Positions 9,490 through 21,357 of a DNA stretch of 64,000 bases are shown here, piece after piece. Within the stretch, counting starts at the first letter, position 1, and each line of letters opens with the position of its first letter. The stretch comes from Rahnella rivi (GTDB taxonomy: Bacteria; Pseudomonadota; Gammaproteobacteria; Enterobacterales; Enterobacteriaceae): contig NZ_JAFMOX010000062.1 in assembly GCF_019049655.1 (NCBI RefSeq), positions 1 through 64,000 of the forward strand, in the 5' to 3' direction. The notes under the pieces were generated by a model, which searched no databases, had not been told where the DNA came from, and saw only the letters and a program-made list of their open reading frames with translations. The translations under genes and the position numbers were made by a program.

Positions 9490-10998
9490 ATGGCGCAATC
9501 TCCCCTTCTGGCAGAACGGATCGCCCGTCTTGCTAACGCACTGGAACATGGCTTGTACGAACGACAGGACGCCATTCGTTTATGCCTGCTGGCCGCACTG
9601 TGCGGTGAAAGCGTTTTTCTGCTGGGCCCGCCGGGCATTGCGAAAAGTTTGATCGCCCGTCGTCTGAAGTATGCCTTCCGCCATGCACGCGCCTTTGAAT
9701 ATCTGATGACGCGATTTTCCACGCCGGAAGAAGTCTTTGGTCCGCTCTCGATTCAGGCCCTGAAAGATGAGGGCCGTTATCTGCGTCTGACCGAAGGATA
9801 TCTGCCGGAAGCAGAAATCGTCTTCCTTGATGAGATATGGAAAGCGGGTCCCGCCATCCTCAATACCCTGCTGACTGCGATTAACGAACGTCGCTTTCGT
9901 AATGGCGAACGCGAAGAGGCGATCCCTTTGCGTTTGCTGGTCAGCGCATCCAATGAATTGCCCGAAGCCGACGGCAGCCTGGAAGCGTTATACGACCGCA
10001 TGCTTATCCGTTTGTGGCTCGATAAGGTACAGGATAAGCAAAATTTCCGCTCCCTGCTGACCAGCAGGACTAACGAAAGCGCCAATCCGGTGGCTGAATC
10101 TCTGAGCATCAGCGATGAAGAGTATCAGCAATGGCAAGGCGAGATAGATAAAGTCAGTCTGCCGGACGAGTGCTTTGAACTGGTGTTCCAGCTTCGTCAG
10201 CGCCTTGATGCCCTTGATACAGCGCCGTATGTGTCGGATCGGCGCTGGAAGAAAGCCTTGCGTCTGTTGCAGGCCTGCGCCTTTTTCAGCGGACGAAACG
10301 CCATCACGCCTGTCGATTTGATCCTGCTGAAAGACTGCCTGTGGCATGACCTCAATACCTACCATCTTCTGCAAACTCAGATTGAACAGCTGATCACCGA
10401 GCAGGCTTATCATCAGCAAACACTCCTGATGAAAATCCAGCAACTGGATCAGCAATGGATGCAATATCAGCAGCAACAAAGCTCGCGCCAGTCGATCAAA
10501 CTGAGCAAAAAAGCCGGAATTTTCAGCCGTAAACCTCAGCACAGCCTGCCGGACACCCTTTCCGCCAGCAGCCTGACGCTGTTGTTGCAAACGCCTTTGC
10601 ACCTGCATGAAATCAAGGTCACGCATCTGCTCTTCGACCACAAGGCGCTGGAAGAGTGGCTCAATAAAGGCGGCATCCTGAAAGCCAAACTGAACGGTAT
10701 TGGTTTTGCGCAAACCCTTGATGCTGAGATTGATGATAAACAGCAACTGCTGGTGCTGGACGTCAGCCGTCAAAGCACGCCGCTGACGTTGCCGGGCAAT
10801 GAACATATCGCCGTGCCTGACGAAATGAAGAATACGCTGAGCGATCTGACAGCGAAACTGACCCGGCAGCGGCAGGAATTCAGCCAGCAGCAAAACTGTC
10901 TGTTTGTACCGGCAGAATGGATGGCAAAAATTGAAGCCAGTCTGTTGCAGGTCACCGAGCAGTTACGCCATCAGCAACAGACGTTCAGCGGACACTAA
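9490..10998 (+). CDS. ravA: MoxR-type AAA+ ATPase RavA
   Basis: A 502-residue AAA+ ATPase of the MoxR family. Walker A GPPGIAKS lies at about residues 46-53, Walker [14 protein letters not shown] at about 108-120, with a sensor region SASNELPEA. The C-terminal part is the RavA-specific discoidal and LARA region that binds inducible lysine decarboxylase LdcI/CadA in E. coli. With ViaA it has been linked to Fre/Nuo maturation and aminoglycoside sensitivity. The start at 9490 ([11 protein letters not shown]) follows a GGAAGAGA ribosome binding site and matches E. coli RavA; an ATG 7 codons upstream is less likely. viaA follows after 2 bp. Confidence 0.95.
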   Translation: MAQSPLLAERIARLANALEHGLYERQDAIRLCLLAALCGESVFLLGPPGIAKSLIARRLKYAFRHARAFEYLMTRFSTPEEVFGPLSIQALKDEGRYLRLTEGYLPEAEIVFLDEIWKAGPAILNTLLTAINERRFRNGEREEAIPLRLLVSASNELPEADGSLEALYDRMLIRLWLDKVQDKQNFRSLLTSRTNESANPVAESLSISDEEYQQWQGEIDKVSLPDECFELVFQLRQRLDALDTAPYVSDRRWKKALRLLQACAFFSGRNAITPVDLILLKDCLWHDLNTYHLLQTQIEQLITEQAYHQQTLLMKIQQLDQQWMQYQQQQSSRQSIKLSKKAGIFSRKPQHSLPDTLSASSLTLLLQTPLHLHEIKVTHLLFDHKALEEWLNKGGILKAKLNGIGFAQTLDAEIDDKQQLLVLDVSRQSTPLTLPGNEHIAVPDEMKNTLSDLTAKLTRQRQEFSQQQNCLFVPAEWMAKIEASLLQVTEQLRHQQQTFSGH

Positions 10999-11000
10999 CC

Positions 11001-12476
11001 ATGTTCAGCCTGGAATCTCTGGATCTGCTGCTGGCTATCAGCGAAACGGAAATCATCGAAGAACTTATTGTGGGGCTTCTGGCCGCGCCTGCGCTGTCGG
11101 TGTTTTTCGAGAAGTTTCCCCGGCTGAAGCGCGCACTGACCAAAGATCTTCCTGAATGGAAGTTACGGCTGCGTCAGAGGATCCACGAAACGCCCGTACC
11201 GCCGGATCTGGCGAAAGAATTCTACCTTTATCAGCACTGTCAGCAGAGGGATGTCACCACCTTCCAGACCGGGTTACCGGCACTTATTGATGAGTTAATC
11301 CGCCTCAATTCGCCTTTCACCACTGAAGCCCGCACGTTACAGGAAAATAATGAAGCCTCGCGTACGGCGCAGACCGGTAACAGTTTTCAAACGCTGTTTC
11401 TTCAGCGCTGGCGCCTGAACCTGACCTTCCAGACGGTGAACGTTCATCATCAGTTGCTGGAACAGGAACAGGAGAAATTGCAGGAAGAATTACTGCAACG
11501 GCTGGAGCTCAGCAGCGAGCTGTCTCCTTTATTAGCGGAGAACGATACCGCGGCAGGCCGTCTGTGGGACATGAGTAAAGGAAAGCGCCTTCGCGGTGAC
11601 ATTCAGTCACTGGCGCGCTTCGGTGCGTTCCTGCAACAGCAGCCTGAACTGATGCGTCTGGCCGAACAACTCGGACGCAGCCAGACGGTCAAAACCAGTC
11701 CACATGAAGATGCTAAAATGGAGACGCACCGGCTGATGGTGCGCGAACCCGCCACGGTGCCGGAAGAAGTAAATGGCATCCATCAGAGCGATGATATCTT
11801 GCGACTGATGCCCACCGAACTGGGCACGCTGGGGATCCCCGAACTGGAGTTCGAATTTTATCGCCGTTTGCTGGAAAAGCGCCTGATGACTTACCGCCTG
11901 CAGGGCGACGTCTGGCGCGAGAAAGTGGTAAAGCGGCCGGTGGTGCATCAGCAACAGGAACCTCAACCGCGTGGCCCGTTTGTGGTGTGCGTGGACACTT
12001 CCGGTTCTATGGGCGGCTTCAATGAACAGTGTGCGAAAGCTTTTTGCCTGGCGCTGCTGAGAATTGCTCTTGCGGATAACCGTCGCTGTTACATCATGTT
12101 GTTTGCCAGTGAAGTGATCCACTATGAACTGACGTCCAGCGGCGGACTGGATCAGGCACTGCGTTTTCTCGGTCAGCATTTTCGCGGCGGTACCGATCTG
12201 GCGGCCTGCCTGAGGGCCACATTGGACAAGCTAGCCTCGCCGCAATGGCACGATGCTGATGCTATTGTAATCTCAGATTTCATCGCCCAGCGGCTGCCTG
12301 ACGAAGTGCAAAAGAAAGTCAAAATGCTGCAAAAGGAAAAGCAGCATCGTTTCCACGCCTTAGCGATGTCACATTATGGAAAGCCCGGGATCTTGCGTAT
12401 CTTCGATCATATCTGGCGCTTTGATACCGGCGTTAAAAGCCGCGTGCAGCGCCGCTGGCAAAGAAACTCACCTTAA
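11001..12476 (+). CDS. viaA: VWA-domain protein ViaA
   Basis: A 491-residue partner of RavA. The N-terminal helical region (about residues 1-300) is followed by a C-terminal von Willebrand factor A domain. The metal-ion-dependent adhesion site is visible as DTSGSMGG (about 329-336), with the conserved T in GGTDLA and D in VISDF. ViaA stimulates RavA ATPase activity and associates with the inner membrane in E. coli. It is coupled to ravA by a 2-bp gap and followed 14 bp later by asnC, without the asnA gene found here in E. coli. Confidence 0.94.
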   Translation: MFSLESLDLLLAISETEIIEELIVGLLAAPALSVFFEKFPRLKRALTKDLPEWKLRLRQRIHETPVPPDLAKEFYLYQHCQQRDVTTFQTGLPALIDELIRLNSPFTTEARTLQENNEASRTAQTGNSFQTLFLQRWRLNLTFQTVNVHHQLLEQEQEKLQEELLQRLELSSELSPLLAENDTAAGRLWDMSKGKRLRGDIQSLARFGAFLQQQPELMRLAEQLGRSQTVKTSPHEDAKMETHRLMVREPATVPEEVNGIHQSDDILRLMPTELGTLGIPELEFEFYRRLLEKRLMTYRLQGDVWREKVVKRPVVHQQQEPQPRGPFVVCVDTSGSMGGFNEQCAKAFCLALLRIALADNRRCYIMLFASEVIHYELTSSGGLDQALRFLGQHFRGGTDLAACLRATLDKLASPQWHDADAIVISDFIAQRLPDEVQKKVKMLQKEKQHRFHALAMSHYGKPGILRIFDHIWRFDTGVKSRVQRRWQRNSP

Positions 12477-12490
12477 AGAGAAAGATAACC

Positions 12491-12952
12491 ATGTCAGAAA
12501 TTTATCAGCTCGATGAGCTGGATCGCGGGATCCTTAATGCATTGATGGACAACGCCAGGACGCCTTACGCCGAACTGGCAAAGGTCTTCACCGTCAGTCC
12601 GGGAACCATCCACGTACGCGTTGAGAAGATGAAGCAGGCGGGCATTATTACCGGCGCGCATATCACCGTGAACCCCAAACAGCTCGGCTACGACGTGTGC
12701 TGCTTTATCGGCATTATATTGAAGAGTGCCAAGGACTATCCTTCAGCCCTCAAAAAGCTGGAAAGCATCGAAGAAGTGGTCGAAGCGTATTACACCACCG
12801 GTCACTACAGTATCTTCATTAAGATCATGTGCCGTTCCATTGATTCGCTGCAACACGTACTTATCAACAAGATCCAGACAATAGATGAGATCCAGTCTAC
12901 AGAGACACTGATCTCCCTGCAAAACCCCATCACACGTACCATCCAGCCCTGA
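12491..12952 (+). CDS. asnC: Lrp/AsnC-family regulator AsnC
   Basis: A 153-residue feast/famine regulator. The N-terminal helix-turn-helix covers about residues 8-58 (LDRGILNALMDNARTPYAELAKVFTVSPGTIHVRVEKM), followed by an alpha-beta RAM domain that binds asparagine in E. coli. The match to E. coli AsnC is very close from the SPGTIHVR motif onward. In E. coli, AsnC activates asnA and also influences mioC/mnmG transcription next to oriC. Here no asnA is present in the window. The gene sits 14 bp after viaA on the same strand, behind a clear GAGAAAG ribosome binding site. Confidence 0.94.
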   Translation: MSEIYQLDELDRGILNALMDNARTPYAELAKVFTVSPGTIHVRVEKMKQAGIITGAHITVNPKQLGYDVCCFIGIILKSAKDYPSALKKLESIEEVVEAYYTTGHYSIFIKIMCRSIDSLQHVLINKIQTIDEIQSTETLISLQNPITRTIQP

Positions 12953-12973
12953 TTAATGTTTTCTATCCCCCTA

Positions 12974-12982
12974 TTATCCACA
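12974..12982 (+). promoter_or_regulatory. DnaA box upstream of mioC
   Basis: A perfect consensus DnaA box TTATCCACA in the 88-bp asnC-mioC gap. A TACAAT -10-like element lies at 13008-13013. In E. coli, DnaA represses the mioC promoter, whose transcripts enter oriC. Confidence 0.85.
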
Positions 12983-13040
12983 GGTAGATCCCAGCTCATT
13001 CACAGCGTACAATGTCTTCCTTTTCTCGGGTGAGAGTTCT

Positions 13041-13484
13041 ATGGCTGACATAACCCTGATCAGTGGCAGTACGCTTGGCAGTGCCGAATATGTTGCCGAA
13101 CACGTGGCAGAGAAGCTGGAAGAAGTCGGTTTCTCCACACAGACGTTTCATGGCCCGGAGCTGTATGAAGTGCCTTCAGAAGGGATCTGGCTGGTGGTGT
13201 GCTCTACGCACGGAGCCGGTGAGTTACCGGATAACCTGCAACCCTTCATGGAACAGCTGGAAGATCAGCAACCGGATCTGTCGAATATTCGTTTTGGTGC
13301 CTTAGGTTTGGGCAGCAGCGAATACGATACCTTCTGCGGTGCGATCAACGCGCTGGATCAGAAACTGACCTCATTAGGGGCAAAACGGATCGGCGATCGT
13401 CTTGAGATCGACGTGACTCAGCATGAAATTCCTGAGGATCCCGCAGAGGTTTGGGTGATCAATTGGATTAATTTACTCAAATAA
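13041..13484 (+). CDS. mioC: FMN-binding protein MioC (flavodoxin-like)
   Basis: A 147-residue flavodoxin-fold protein. The phosphate-binding loop for FMN is SGSTLGSAEYVA (about residues 8-19), with STHGAGELPDN (about 55-65) and GLGSSEYDTFCGA (about 90-102) as the ring-contacting loops. In E. coli, MioC was linked to biotin synthase activity in vitro. Its transcription runs straight into oriC, as here. Confidence 0.95.
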   Translation: MADITLISGSTLGSAEYVAEHVAEKLEEVGFSTQTFHGPELYEVPSEGIWLVVCSTHGAGELPDNLQPFMEQLEDQQPDLSNIRFGALGLGSSEYDTFCGAINALDQKLTSLGAKRIGDRLEIDVTQHEIPEDPAEVWVINWINLLK

Positions 13485-13863
13485 GTGTAAATTTCAGGCG
13501 ATCAGATGTGGATAACTATGCTTTAAAGCAGTGTAAAACCCGTAGTTATCCCTCTAACAACTGCTGTACGCTTTTCAGGCTGTGCATAACTCTCAATTCT
13601 GATCCCAGCTTATACTGTCCAGGAGCACCGATCATTCACAGCATTCGATCCTTCTTAGCATACTGATCTTCATAGACAAAAATGACTTATGCACAGAGGA
13701 TCGCGATCCTAATAGAAGTATTAATAAGAGATCTTTAAATAAAAAAGATCTTCTTTTAATTAGGGAAGATCCTCCGGGGCTTGTGGAAGCTCTAAACTTG
13801 AGTAGAATCCCTCCTCCCAACGCCATACAAAGAAAGTTCGCTTGAACGCTGAGGTGCAGTCGC
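13485..13863. other. oriC: chromosomal replication origin oriC
   Basis: The mioC-mnmG gap shows the E. coli-type origin in mirror order. Starting from mioC there are R4 (TGTGGATAA, 13507-13515), an R3-like degenerate box (TTATCCCTC, 13546-13554), R2 (TGTGCATAA, 13581-13589) and R1 (TTATGCACA, 13687-13695), with the same relative orientations as E. coli. An AT-rich unwinding element follows on the mnmG side. About ten GATC sites are spread across it, as expected for Dam/SeqA control. R1 and R2 carry G at the degenerate position (TTATGCACA), unlike the E. coli forms. Confidence 0.96.
13721..13771 (-). other. oriC DNA unwinding element with three 13-mers
   Basis: On the minus strand three GATC-led 13-mers match the consensus GATCTNTTNTTTT: GATCTCTTATTAA (13721-13733), GATCTTTTTTATT (13738-13750) and GATCTTCCCTAAT (13759-13771, weakest). 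They lie next to R1 on the mnmG side, as in the E. coli origin. Confidence 0.88.
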
Positions 13864-15753
13864 ATGTTTTATCCGGATCAATTTGACGTCATTATCATCG
13901 GTGGAGGTCATGCAGGTACTGAAGCTGCCATGGCTTCTGCACGAATGGGACGCCAGACCTTGTTGTTAACCCACAATATCGACACGCTGGGACAGATGTC
14001 GTGTAACCCGGCAATTGGCGGGATCGGGAAGGGACATCTGGTTAAAGAAGTGGACGCTCTCGGCGGGTTGATGGCCACAGCGATCGACCATGCGGGCATT
14101 CAGTTTAGGATACTAAACGCGAGCAAAGGCCCGGCCGTCAGGGCAACACGTGCCCAGGCTGACCGTGTGTTATATCGTCAGGCGGTACGTACGGCATTAG
14201 AGAATCAGCCAAACCTGATGATCTTCCAACAGTCCGTCGAAGATCTCATTGTGGAAAACGATCGCGTGGTTGGCGCCGTGACCAAAATGGGTCTGAAATT
14301 CCGCGCGAAAACCGTCGTACTGACCGTCGGAACATTCCTTGATGGCAAGATCCACATCGGTCTGGAAAACTACAGCGGTGGCCGTGCCGGGGATCCTCCT
14401 GCGATCTCCCTTTCTCAGCGCCTGCGTGAATTACCGTTACGCGTAAACCGCCTTAAAACCGGGACACCTCCGCGTATCGATGCTCGCTCAATTGATTTCA
14501 GCGTACTGGCTCAACAGCACGGTGATAATCCTGCACCGGTATTCTCTTTCATGGGCAACGCGTCGCAACATCCGCGCCAGATCCCGTGCTACATGACCTA
14601 TACCAACGAAAAAACCCATGACGTGATCCGTAATAATCTGGATCGCAGCCCGATGTATGCCGGGATCATCGAAGGGATCGGCCCGCGTTACTGCCCGTCG
14701 ATCGAAGATAAAGTCATGCGTTTTGCCGATCGTAATTCTCATCAGATCTTCCTTGAACCGGAAGGCCTGACCAGCAACGAAGTTTATCCGAACGGAATTT
14801 CAACCAGCCTGCCTTTCGATGTTCAGATGCAGATCGTGCGTTCCATGCAGGGTATGGAAAATGCGGTGATCGTTCGTCCTGGCTACGCAATTGAATACGA
14901 TTTCTTTGATCCGCGTGATTTGAAACCGACGCTGGAAAGCAAATTCATCGCAGGCCTCTTCTTTGCCGGACAAATCAACGGCACCACAGGCTACGAAGAA
15001 GCAGCAGCCCAGGGCCTGCTGGCAGGTATGAACGCAGCACGCAGCGCCACTGAAGATGAAGGCTGGGCCCCACGCCGCGATCAGGCGTACCTGGGGGTTC
15101 TGGTCGACGATCTGTGTACGCTGGGCACTAAAGAACCGTACCGCATGTTTACCTCACGTGCTGAATACCGTCTGATGCTGCGTGAAGACAACGCTGATTT
15201 ACGTCTGACGGAAAAAGGCCGTGAACTGGGCCTGGTCGACGATGTCCGTTGGGCTCGCTTTAACCAGAAACTCGAAATGATCGAACAAGAACGTCAGCGT
15301 CTGCGTGGTATCTGGGTAAATCCTCATCACGCGCAGGTGGAAGAGATCAATGCACACTTGTCAGCTCCGCTCTCAAAAGAAGCCAGCGCTGAAGAACTGC
15401 TGCGTCGTCCGGAAATGACTTATTCGCTGATCACAACGCTGTCCCCCTTTGCGCCATCTGTCCCTGATGCAGAAGCCGCCGAGCAGGTTGAGATTCAGAT
15501 CAAGTACGAAGGTTACATTGCCCGTCAGCAGGAAGAGATCAACAAACAGCTGCGTAATGAGAATACGGTGTTGCCTGCCGATCTCGATTACCGTCAGGTG
15601 AACAGTCTGTCTAACGAGGTGATCGCCAAGCTTAACGATCACAAGCCGACATCGATCGGTCAGGCTTCGCGGATCTCCGGTATAACTCCGGCTGCAATCT
15701 CCATTTTGCTGATCTGGCTGAAAAAACAAGGCTTGCTGCGTCGCAGCGCCTGA
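13864..15753 (+). CDS. mnmG: tRNA uridine-5-carboxymethylaminomethyl modification enzyme MnmG (GidA)
   Basis: A 629-residue FAD enzyme, full length for the family. The N-terminal dinucleotide-binding motif [17 protein letters not shown] is near residues 13-29. The GidA signatures are [13 protein letters not shown] and [20 protein letters not shown]. With MnmE it installs the cmnm5/nm5 group on U34 of certain tRNAs. It is the first gene transcribed away from oriC on this side. mnmE is also present in this window at 43403-44767. Confidence 0.98.
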   Translation: MFYPDQFDVIIIGGGHAGTEAAMASARMGRQTLLLTHNIDTLGQMSCNPAIGGIGKGHLVKEVDALGGLMATAIDHAGIQFRILNASKGPAVRATRAQADRVLYRQAVRTALENQPNLMIFQQSVEDLIVENDRVVGAVTKMGLKFRAKTVVLTVGTFLDGKIHIGLENYSGGRAGDPPAISLSQRLRELPLRVNRLKTGTPPRIDARSIDFSVLAQQHGDNPAPVFSFMGNASQHPRQIPCYMTYTNEKTHDVIRNNLDRSPMYAGIIEGIGPRYCPSIEDKVMRFADRNSHQIFLEPEGLTSNEVYPNGISTSLPFDVQMQIVRSMQGMENAVIVRPGYAIEYDFFDPRDLKPTLESKFIAGLFFAGQINGTTGYEEAAAQGLLAGMNAARSATEDEGWAPRRDQAYLGVLVDDLCTLGTKEPYRMFTSRAEYRLMLREDNADLRLTEKGRELGLVDDVRWARFNQKLEMIEQERQRLRGIWVNPHHAQVEEINAHLSAPLSKEASAEELLRRPEMTYSLITTLSPFAPSVPDAEAAEQVEIQIKYEGYIARQQEEINKQLRNENTVLPADLDYRQVNSLSNEVIAKLNDHKPTSIGQASRISGITPAAISILLIWLKKQGLLRRSA

Positions 15754-15767
15754 GTCACCTCTCTGAT

Positions 15768-15795
15768 AACCGCCCTGTTGCTCTAACGGGCGGTT
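15768..15795 (+). terminator. hairpin between mnmG and rsmG
   Basis: AACCGCCC and GGGCGGTT form an 8-bp stem, extended by GTT/AAC across a one-base bulge. Only AAATCCTGCTTTT follows, so termination would be partial at best. Confidence 0.45.
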
Positions 15796-15885
15796 AAATC
15801 CTGCTTTTCCCGCCTTTCTGGCTGCTTTATCATTCCCCCCACCGGGCTGTTCCCGGAATACCGACTCTGTCAGAGGATTTTCACT

Positions 15886-16506
15886 GTGCAAAAGAAACTG
15901 GACTCGCTGCTTGCTGCGGCAGGAATAGCGTTACCCGATCAGCAAAAACACCAACTGATTGCCTATGTTGAACTGCTGCATAAGTGGAACAAAGCCTACA
16001 ACCTGACATCCGTGCGTGATCCAATGCAAATGCTGGTGCGACATATTCTGGACAGCATTGTGGTGAACGAGCATTTACAGGGTAGCCGCTTTATTGATGT
16101 CGGCACAGGCCCGGGCCTGCCAGGCATTCCTCTGGCCATCGTTCGCCCTGATTCACACTTTACGCTGCTGGACAGCCTGGGTAAGCGCGTACGCTTCCTG
16201 CGCCAGGTTCAGCATGAACTGGGGCTGCAGAACATCACACCGGTCCAAAGCCGGGTTGAAGAGTTTGACCCTGAACCCCCATTCGATGGCGTCATAAGCC
16301 GTGCCTTCGCCTCGTTGCAGGATATGTTGTCCTGGTGCCACCATTTACCGAAGAAAGGGCAGGGGCGTTTCTATGCGCTGAAGGGCGTGTGCCCGGATGA
16401 TGAGCTCGCCGCCTTACCCGCCGGTATCACACTGGAAAGTGTGGTGAAACTGCAGGTACCGGAACTTGACGGAGAACGGCATCTGATAATTCTTAATGCA
16501 AACTAA
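15886..16506 (+). CDS. rsmG: 16S rRNA (guanine-527-N7)-methyltransferase RsmG
   Basis: A 206-residue SAM-dependent methyltransferase (GidB) acting on G527 of 16S rRNA; loss gives low-level streptomycin resistance in several bacteria. The SAM-binding motif is [15 protein letters not shown] (about residues 70-84), and HILDSIV and SRAFASL match the family. The start is GTG at 15886 with GAGGA upstream (15873-15877). It lies downstream of mnmG, the usual arrangement. Confidence 0.97.
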   Translation: MQKKLDSLLAAAGIALPDQQKHQLIAYVELLHKWNKAYNLTSVRDPMQMLVRHILDSIVVNEHLQGSRFIDVGTGPGLPGIPLAIVRPDSHFTLLDSLGKRVRFLRQVQHELGLQNITPVQSRVEEFDPEPPFDGVISRAFASLQDMLSWCHHLPKKGQGRFYALKGVCPDDELAALPAGITLESVVKLQVPELDGERHLIILNAN

Positions 16507-16580
16507 AGTTGAGAATTATCAATTAATCCTTAAAAAATGTGTGTGTTATCAGAGTAAAAATGAGCAGGCTAATTAAATAG

Positions 16581-16610
16581 CGGTGACTTTCTACAAATCA
16601 CCGGTTTTTT
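16581..16610 (+). terminator. rsmG terminator
   Basis: CGGTGA-N11-TCACCG is a 6-bp stem followed by GTTTTTT. It lies 75 bp after the rsmG stop codon. The stem is short, so efficiency is uncertain. Confidence 0.6.
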
Positions 16611-17026
16611 ACACACTGATAGCATTTTTGCGACGTTTTATTTTAATCCGTACCGAGATAGTCACTTGTGAAATTTATTCGGCATTGAACGACTGATATT
16701 CAACTTGTAATGAAAATGTTGTTATTTGTTGGGTAGATGTATCAATGAAGGGTGTCTATTTTTAAATAAGATGTTTTCTCAATCGCAAATTTCTTAACAT
16801 GATGATTTATAACATCTTTAAAAAGCCGGTTTAGCTAAAGACAATCCGGACGCCCAGGGTATATAAAAGGGCTCCGGTTAATTATGTGATCCAGTGCACG
16901 CTTCTTTGTCGGGTGATGAAATAACCGAAGCAAAGTAAAAAGGGCAAATTCAGCTATAGTTTCGTTATCAAAATAGTGATGAAGAGGAAAATTTAAATAA
17001 TTGTTCACCTTTTCGCTACTTATCCA

Positions 17027-17101
17027 TTGAATTCGTTCCTGTGCACCGTATAATTTGCTCGGTTTTTGCTGCTTGACTCAAAACAGTAAAGGCAGTGATA
17101 T
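17027..17101 (+). promoter_or_regulatory. atp operon promoters
   Basis: Two sigma-70-type promoters precede atpI. The first is TTGAAT (17027-17032), a 16-bp spacer and TATAAT (17049-17054). The second is TTGACT (17073-17078), a 17-bp spacer and TGATAT (17096-17101). The second corresponds in place to the main E. coli atp promoter, where the GTGCACCGTATAATTTG and CTTGACTC blocks are also present. Confidence 0.75.
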
Positions 17102-17154
17102 ACGGCATTCAGCATACCTCCAGCTAGGTACTTGATACGGAGAGAACAAACGTC

Positions 17155-17553
17155 ATGTCTGTATCCGGTATTTTACACAGTACGCAAAGTGTGAAGGTTG
17201 CCAGAAAGCTGTTACTACTGCAGTTATTGACCTTTGTTCTGCTCAGTGCAGTATTTGGTTTCAAAAGCCTGGAATGGACCCTTTCCGCTCTTATGGGTGG
17301 GTTGGCCGCCTGGGTACCAAATGTACTGTTCATGCTGTTTGCATGGCGCCATCAGGCGCAAACAACGGTCTCTGGACGGGTTGCCTGGTCCTTTGCTATC
17401 GGAGAAGCGCTGAAGGTCCTGGTGACGATAATCTTCATGATTATTGCTCTTGGCCTGTTCAAGGCGGCTTTCGCTCCGTTGGGGTTGGCCTATTTATCGG
17501 TGTTGATGACTCAGATTTTGGCACCGGCCGTCATTAACAGTTACCGTACTTAA
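17155..17553 (+). CDS. atpI: ATP synthase assembly protein I
   Basis: A 132-residue membrane protein with four hydrophobic segments. It matches E. coli AtpI in motifs (VARKLLLLQLL, PNVLFMLFAWRHQAQT, GRVAWSFAIGEALKVL, QILAPAVIN). AtpI is not part of the enzyme but assists c-ring assembly in some species. It is first in the atp operon with a GGAGAG ribosome binding site 10 nt upstream of ATG. Confidence 0.93.
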   Translation: MSVSGILHSTQSVKVARKLLLLQLLTFVLLSAVFGFKSLEWTLSALMGGLAAWVPNVLFMLFAWRHQAQTTVSGRVAWSFAIGEALKVLVTIIFMIIALGLFKAAFAPLGLAYLSVLMTQILAPAVINSYRT

Positions 17554-17560
17554 CTACTAA

Positions 17561-18358
<798 letters not shown>

Positions 18359-18390
18359 TTTTTCTTTCAACACTACTGCGTTTTAACTGA

Positions 18391-18695
<305 letters not shown>

Positions 18696-18713
18696 TGAAA
18701 GAGGCATTGTGCT

Positions 18714-19184
18714 GTGAATCTTAACGCAACAATCCTCGGCCAGGCTATCGCGTTTGTCCTGTTTGTCCTGTTCTGTATGAAGTACGTGTGGCCGCCAATT
18801 ATGGCTGCCATCGAAAAACGTCAGAAAGAAATTTCTGAAGGTTTGTCTTCTGCTGAACGTGCCAAAAAAGAGCTGGACTTAGCGCAAGCCGATGCGACCG
18901 ACCAACTGAAGAAAGCCAAAGCTGAAGCTCAGGTAATCATCGACCAGGCGAACAAGCGTAAAGCACAGATCGTCGACGAAGCGAAGACCGAAGCCGAGCA
19001 GGAACGTAACAAGATCGTAGCGCAAGCTAAGGCAGAGATTGACGCCGAACGCCAACGTGCACGTGAAGAGTTGCGTAAACAGGTCGGGATTTTGGCCATT
19101 GCTGGCGCCGAGAAGATCATCGAACGTTCCGTGGATGAAGCTGCTAACAGCGACATCGTTGATAAACTGGTCGCTGAACTGTAA
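18714..19184 (+). CDS. atpF: F0 ATP synthase subunit b
   Basis: A 156-residue peripheral stalk subunit. One N-terminal membrane segment (about residues 5-25) precedes a long charged coiled coil rich in Ala, Glu, Lys and Arg. The dimer and delta-binding end is [39 protein letters not shown]. The start is GTG, as in E. coli. Confidence 0.97.
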   Translation: MNLNATILGQAIAFVLFVLFCMKYVWPPIMAAIEKRQKEISEGLSSAERAKKELDLAQADATDQLKKAKAEAQVIIDQANKRKAQIVDEAKTEAEQERNKIVAQAKAEIDAERQRAREELRKQVGILAIAGAEKIIERSVDEAANSDIVDKLVAEL

Positions 19185-19198
19185 GGAGGGAGGGGCTG

Positions 19199-19732
19199 AT
19201 GTCTGAATTTGTAACTGTAGCTCGCCCCTACGCCAAAGCAGCTTTTGACTTTGCCGTTGAGCACCAAAGCTTAGATCGCTGGCAGTCTATGTTAGCGTTC
19301 ACGGCTGAAGTCACACGCAATGAAATGATTGAAGAGCTTCTTTCCGGTGCGACTGCACCAGAAACGCTGTCCAAGACGTTTATTGCTGTATGTGGTGAAC
19401 AACTCGACGACGCAGGCCAGAACCTGATTAGGGTGATGGCTGAAAATGGACGTTTACGCGTTCTTCCGGAAGTGTTGCAGCAGTTCATCGAACTGCGCGC
19501 CTCTCTAGAGGCTAGTGCTGAGGTTGAAGTCACTTCAGCAAGTCCACTTTCGGAAGAACAGCAGGCAAAAATTGCTGCTGCTATGGAAAAACGTTTGTCT
19601 CGCAAAGTTAAGCTGAATTGCAAAATTGACAAGTCTGTTCTTGCCGGTGTCATTATCCGTGCAGGTGATATGGTGATTGATGGCAGCGTTCGCAGTCGTC
19701 TAGAACGCCTGGCAGACGTCTTGCAGTCTTAA
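19199..19732 (+). CDS. atpH: F1 ATP synthase subunit delta
   Basis: A 177-residue subunit joining the b-dimer to the top of F1. The N-terminal helical domain begins [15 protein letters not shown], the family start motif. The C-terminal part contains [25 protein letters not shown], the OSCP/delta signature. GGAGGG 7-12 nt upstream supports the ATG at 19199. Confidence 0.97.
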   Translation: MSEFVTVARPYAKAAFDFAVEHQSLDRWQSMLAFTAEVTRNEMIEELLSGATAPETLSKTFIAVCGEQLDDAGQNLIRVMAENGRLRVLPEVLQQFIELRASLEASAEVEVTSASPLSEEQQAKIAAAMEKRLSRKVKLNCKIDKSVLAGVIIRAGDMVIDGSVRSRLERLADVLQS

Positions 19733-19744
19733 GGGGACTGGAGC

Positions 19745-21286
19745 ATGCAACTGAATTCCACCGAAATCAGCGAACTGATAAAGCAGCGCATTGCTCAGTT
19801 CAATGTAGTGAGCGAAGCTCACAATGAAGGTACTATCGTTTCCGTCAGTGACGGGATCATCCGCGTGCACGGCCTGGCCGATGTCATGCAAGGGGAAATG
19901 ATTGCGTTGCCGGGTAACCGTTACGCTATCGCCCTGAACCTGGAGCGTGACTCTGTAGGTGCCGTTGTTATGGGCCCTTACGCAGACCTCGCCGAAGGGA
20001 TGAAAGTAAAATGTACAGGTCGTATCCTGGAAGTTCCGGTTGGCCGTGGCCTGTTAGGTCGCGTTGTTAACACCCTGGGTGCACCTATCGACGGTAAAGG
20101 TCCGGTAGAGCATGACGGCTTCTCAGCTGTCGAAGCAATCGCACCTGGCGTTATCGAACGTCAATCCGTAGACCAGCCTGTGCAGACAGGTTACAAATCC
20201 GTTGATGCCATGATCCCAATCGGTCGTGGTCAGCGTGAACTGGTCATCGGTGACCGTCAAACCGGTAAAACTGCTCTGGCGATCGATGCGATCATCAACC
20301 AGCGCGATTCCGGCATCAAATGTATCTATGTGGCTATCGGCCAGAAAGCGTCCACCATTTCTAACGTGGTACGTAAACTGGAAGAGCACGGCGCACTGGA
20401 AAACACCATCGTTGTTGTTGCGACTGCATCAGAATCTGCTGCACTGCAATACCTGGCACCGTACTCCGGTTGCGCAATGGGTGAATACTTCCGTGACCGC
20501 GGCGAAGACGCACTGATCGTTTATGATGACCTGTCTAAACAGGCTGTTGCTTACCGTCAGATTTCCCTGTTGCTTCGTCGTCCACCAGGTCGTGAAGCTT
20601 ACCCAGGCGACGTTTTCTATCTCCACTCCCGTCTGCTGGAACGTGCTGCGCGTGTTAACGCCGAGTACGTTGAAGCATTCACTAAGGGTGAAGTGAAAGG
20701 CAAAACTGGTTCCCTGACTGCGCTTCCGATCATCGAAACGCAAGCGGGCGACGTTTCCGCGTTCGTTCCGACCAACGTAATCTCGATTACCGATGGTCAG
20801 ATCTTCCTGGAATCCAACCTGTTTAACGCCGGTATTCGTCCTGCGGTTAACCCGGGTATCTCGGTATCTCGTGTTGGTGGTGCTGCTCAGACCAAGATCA
20901 TGAAAAAACTGTCCGGTGGTATTCGTACCGCACTGGCACAGTATCGTGAACTGGCTGCGTTCTCCCAGTTCGCTTCCGATCTGGATGAGGCAACCCGTAA
21001 ACAGCTGAACCACGGTCAGAAAGTGACTGAGTTGCTGAAACAGAAACAATACGCACCGATGTCAATCGTGGCGCAGTCTCTGATCATCTTCGCAGCGGAA
21101 CGTGGTTATCTGGAAGACGTTGAGTTGTCCAAAGTCGGTAGCTTCGAAGCGGCACTGTTGGCGTTTGCCGACCGTGAGCACGGCGAGCTTCTGCAGCAAA
21201 TCAACCAAACTGGTGCGTATAACGATGAGATCGAGGGTAAATTCAAAAATATCCTCGATACCTTCAAAGCAACCCAGTCCTGGTAA
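19745..21286 (+). CDS. atpA: F1 ATP synthase subunit alpha
   Basis: A 513-residue regulatory nucleotide-binding subunit of F1, the same length as in E. coli. Walker A is [10 protein letters not shown] (about residues 169-178), Walker [13 protein letters not shown], and the catalytic 'arginine finger' region is [14 protein letters not shown]. The N-terminal helix [16 protein letters not shown] binds subunit delta. Confidence 0.98.
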   Translation: MQLNSTEISELIKQRIAQFNVVSEAHNEGTIVSVSDGIIRVHGLADVMQGEMIALPGNRYAIALNLERDSVGAVVMGPYADLAEGMKVKCTGRILEVPVGRGLLGRVVNTLGAPIDGKGPVEHDGFSAVEAIAPGVIERQSVDQPVQTGYKSVDAMIPIGRGQRELVIGDRQTGKTALAIDAIINQRDSGIKCIYVAIGQKASTISNVVRKLEEHGALENTIVVVATASESAALQYLAPYSGCAMGEYFRDRGEDALIVYDDLSKQAVAYRQISLLLRRPPGREAYPGDVFYLHSRLLERAARVNAEYVEAFTKGEVKGKTGSLTALPIIETQAGDVSAFVPTNVISITDGQIFLESNLFNAGIRPAVNPGISVSRVGGAAQTKIMKKLSGGIRTALAQYRELAAFSQFASDLDEATRKQLNHGQKVTELLKQKQYAPMSIVAQSLIIFAAERGYLEDVELSKVGSFEAALLAFADREHGELLQQINQTGAYNDEIEGKFKNILDTFKATQSW

Positions 21287-21357
21287 CACTAAGCGGCCTT
21301 GCTGCCCTGCTTAAGGCAGATAAGCAGCAGGCCGTTTGGTCATGAGGAGAAGCAGAG

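Larger units (their letters stand above)
16507..17154. promoter_or_regulatory. rsmG-atpI intergenic region
   Basis: A 648-bp AT-rich gap without a supportable gene. It holds a probable rsmG terminator (16581-16610) and the atp promoters near 17027-17101, both listed separately. The middle part (about 16650-16980) shows only A/T-rich sequence with occasional TATA-like elements. Confidence 0.6.

Noticed and set aside
9988..10893. 301-residue minus-strand frame inside ravA
   Set aside because: Antisense shadow of ravA, rich in residues expected from reading its codons backwards; no supporting neighbour or motif.
16507..17154. Possible small RNA or small gene in the 648-bp rsmG-atpI gap
   Set aside because: Apart from a weak terminator and the atp promoters there is no promoter-terminator pair spaced like an sRNA and no credible frame.
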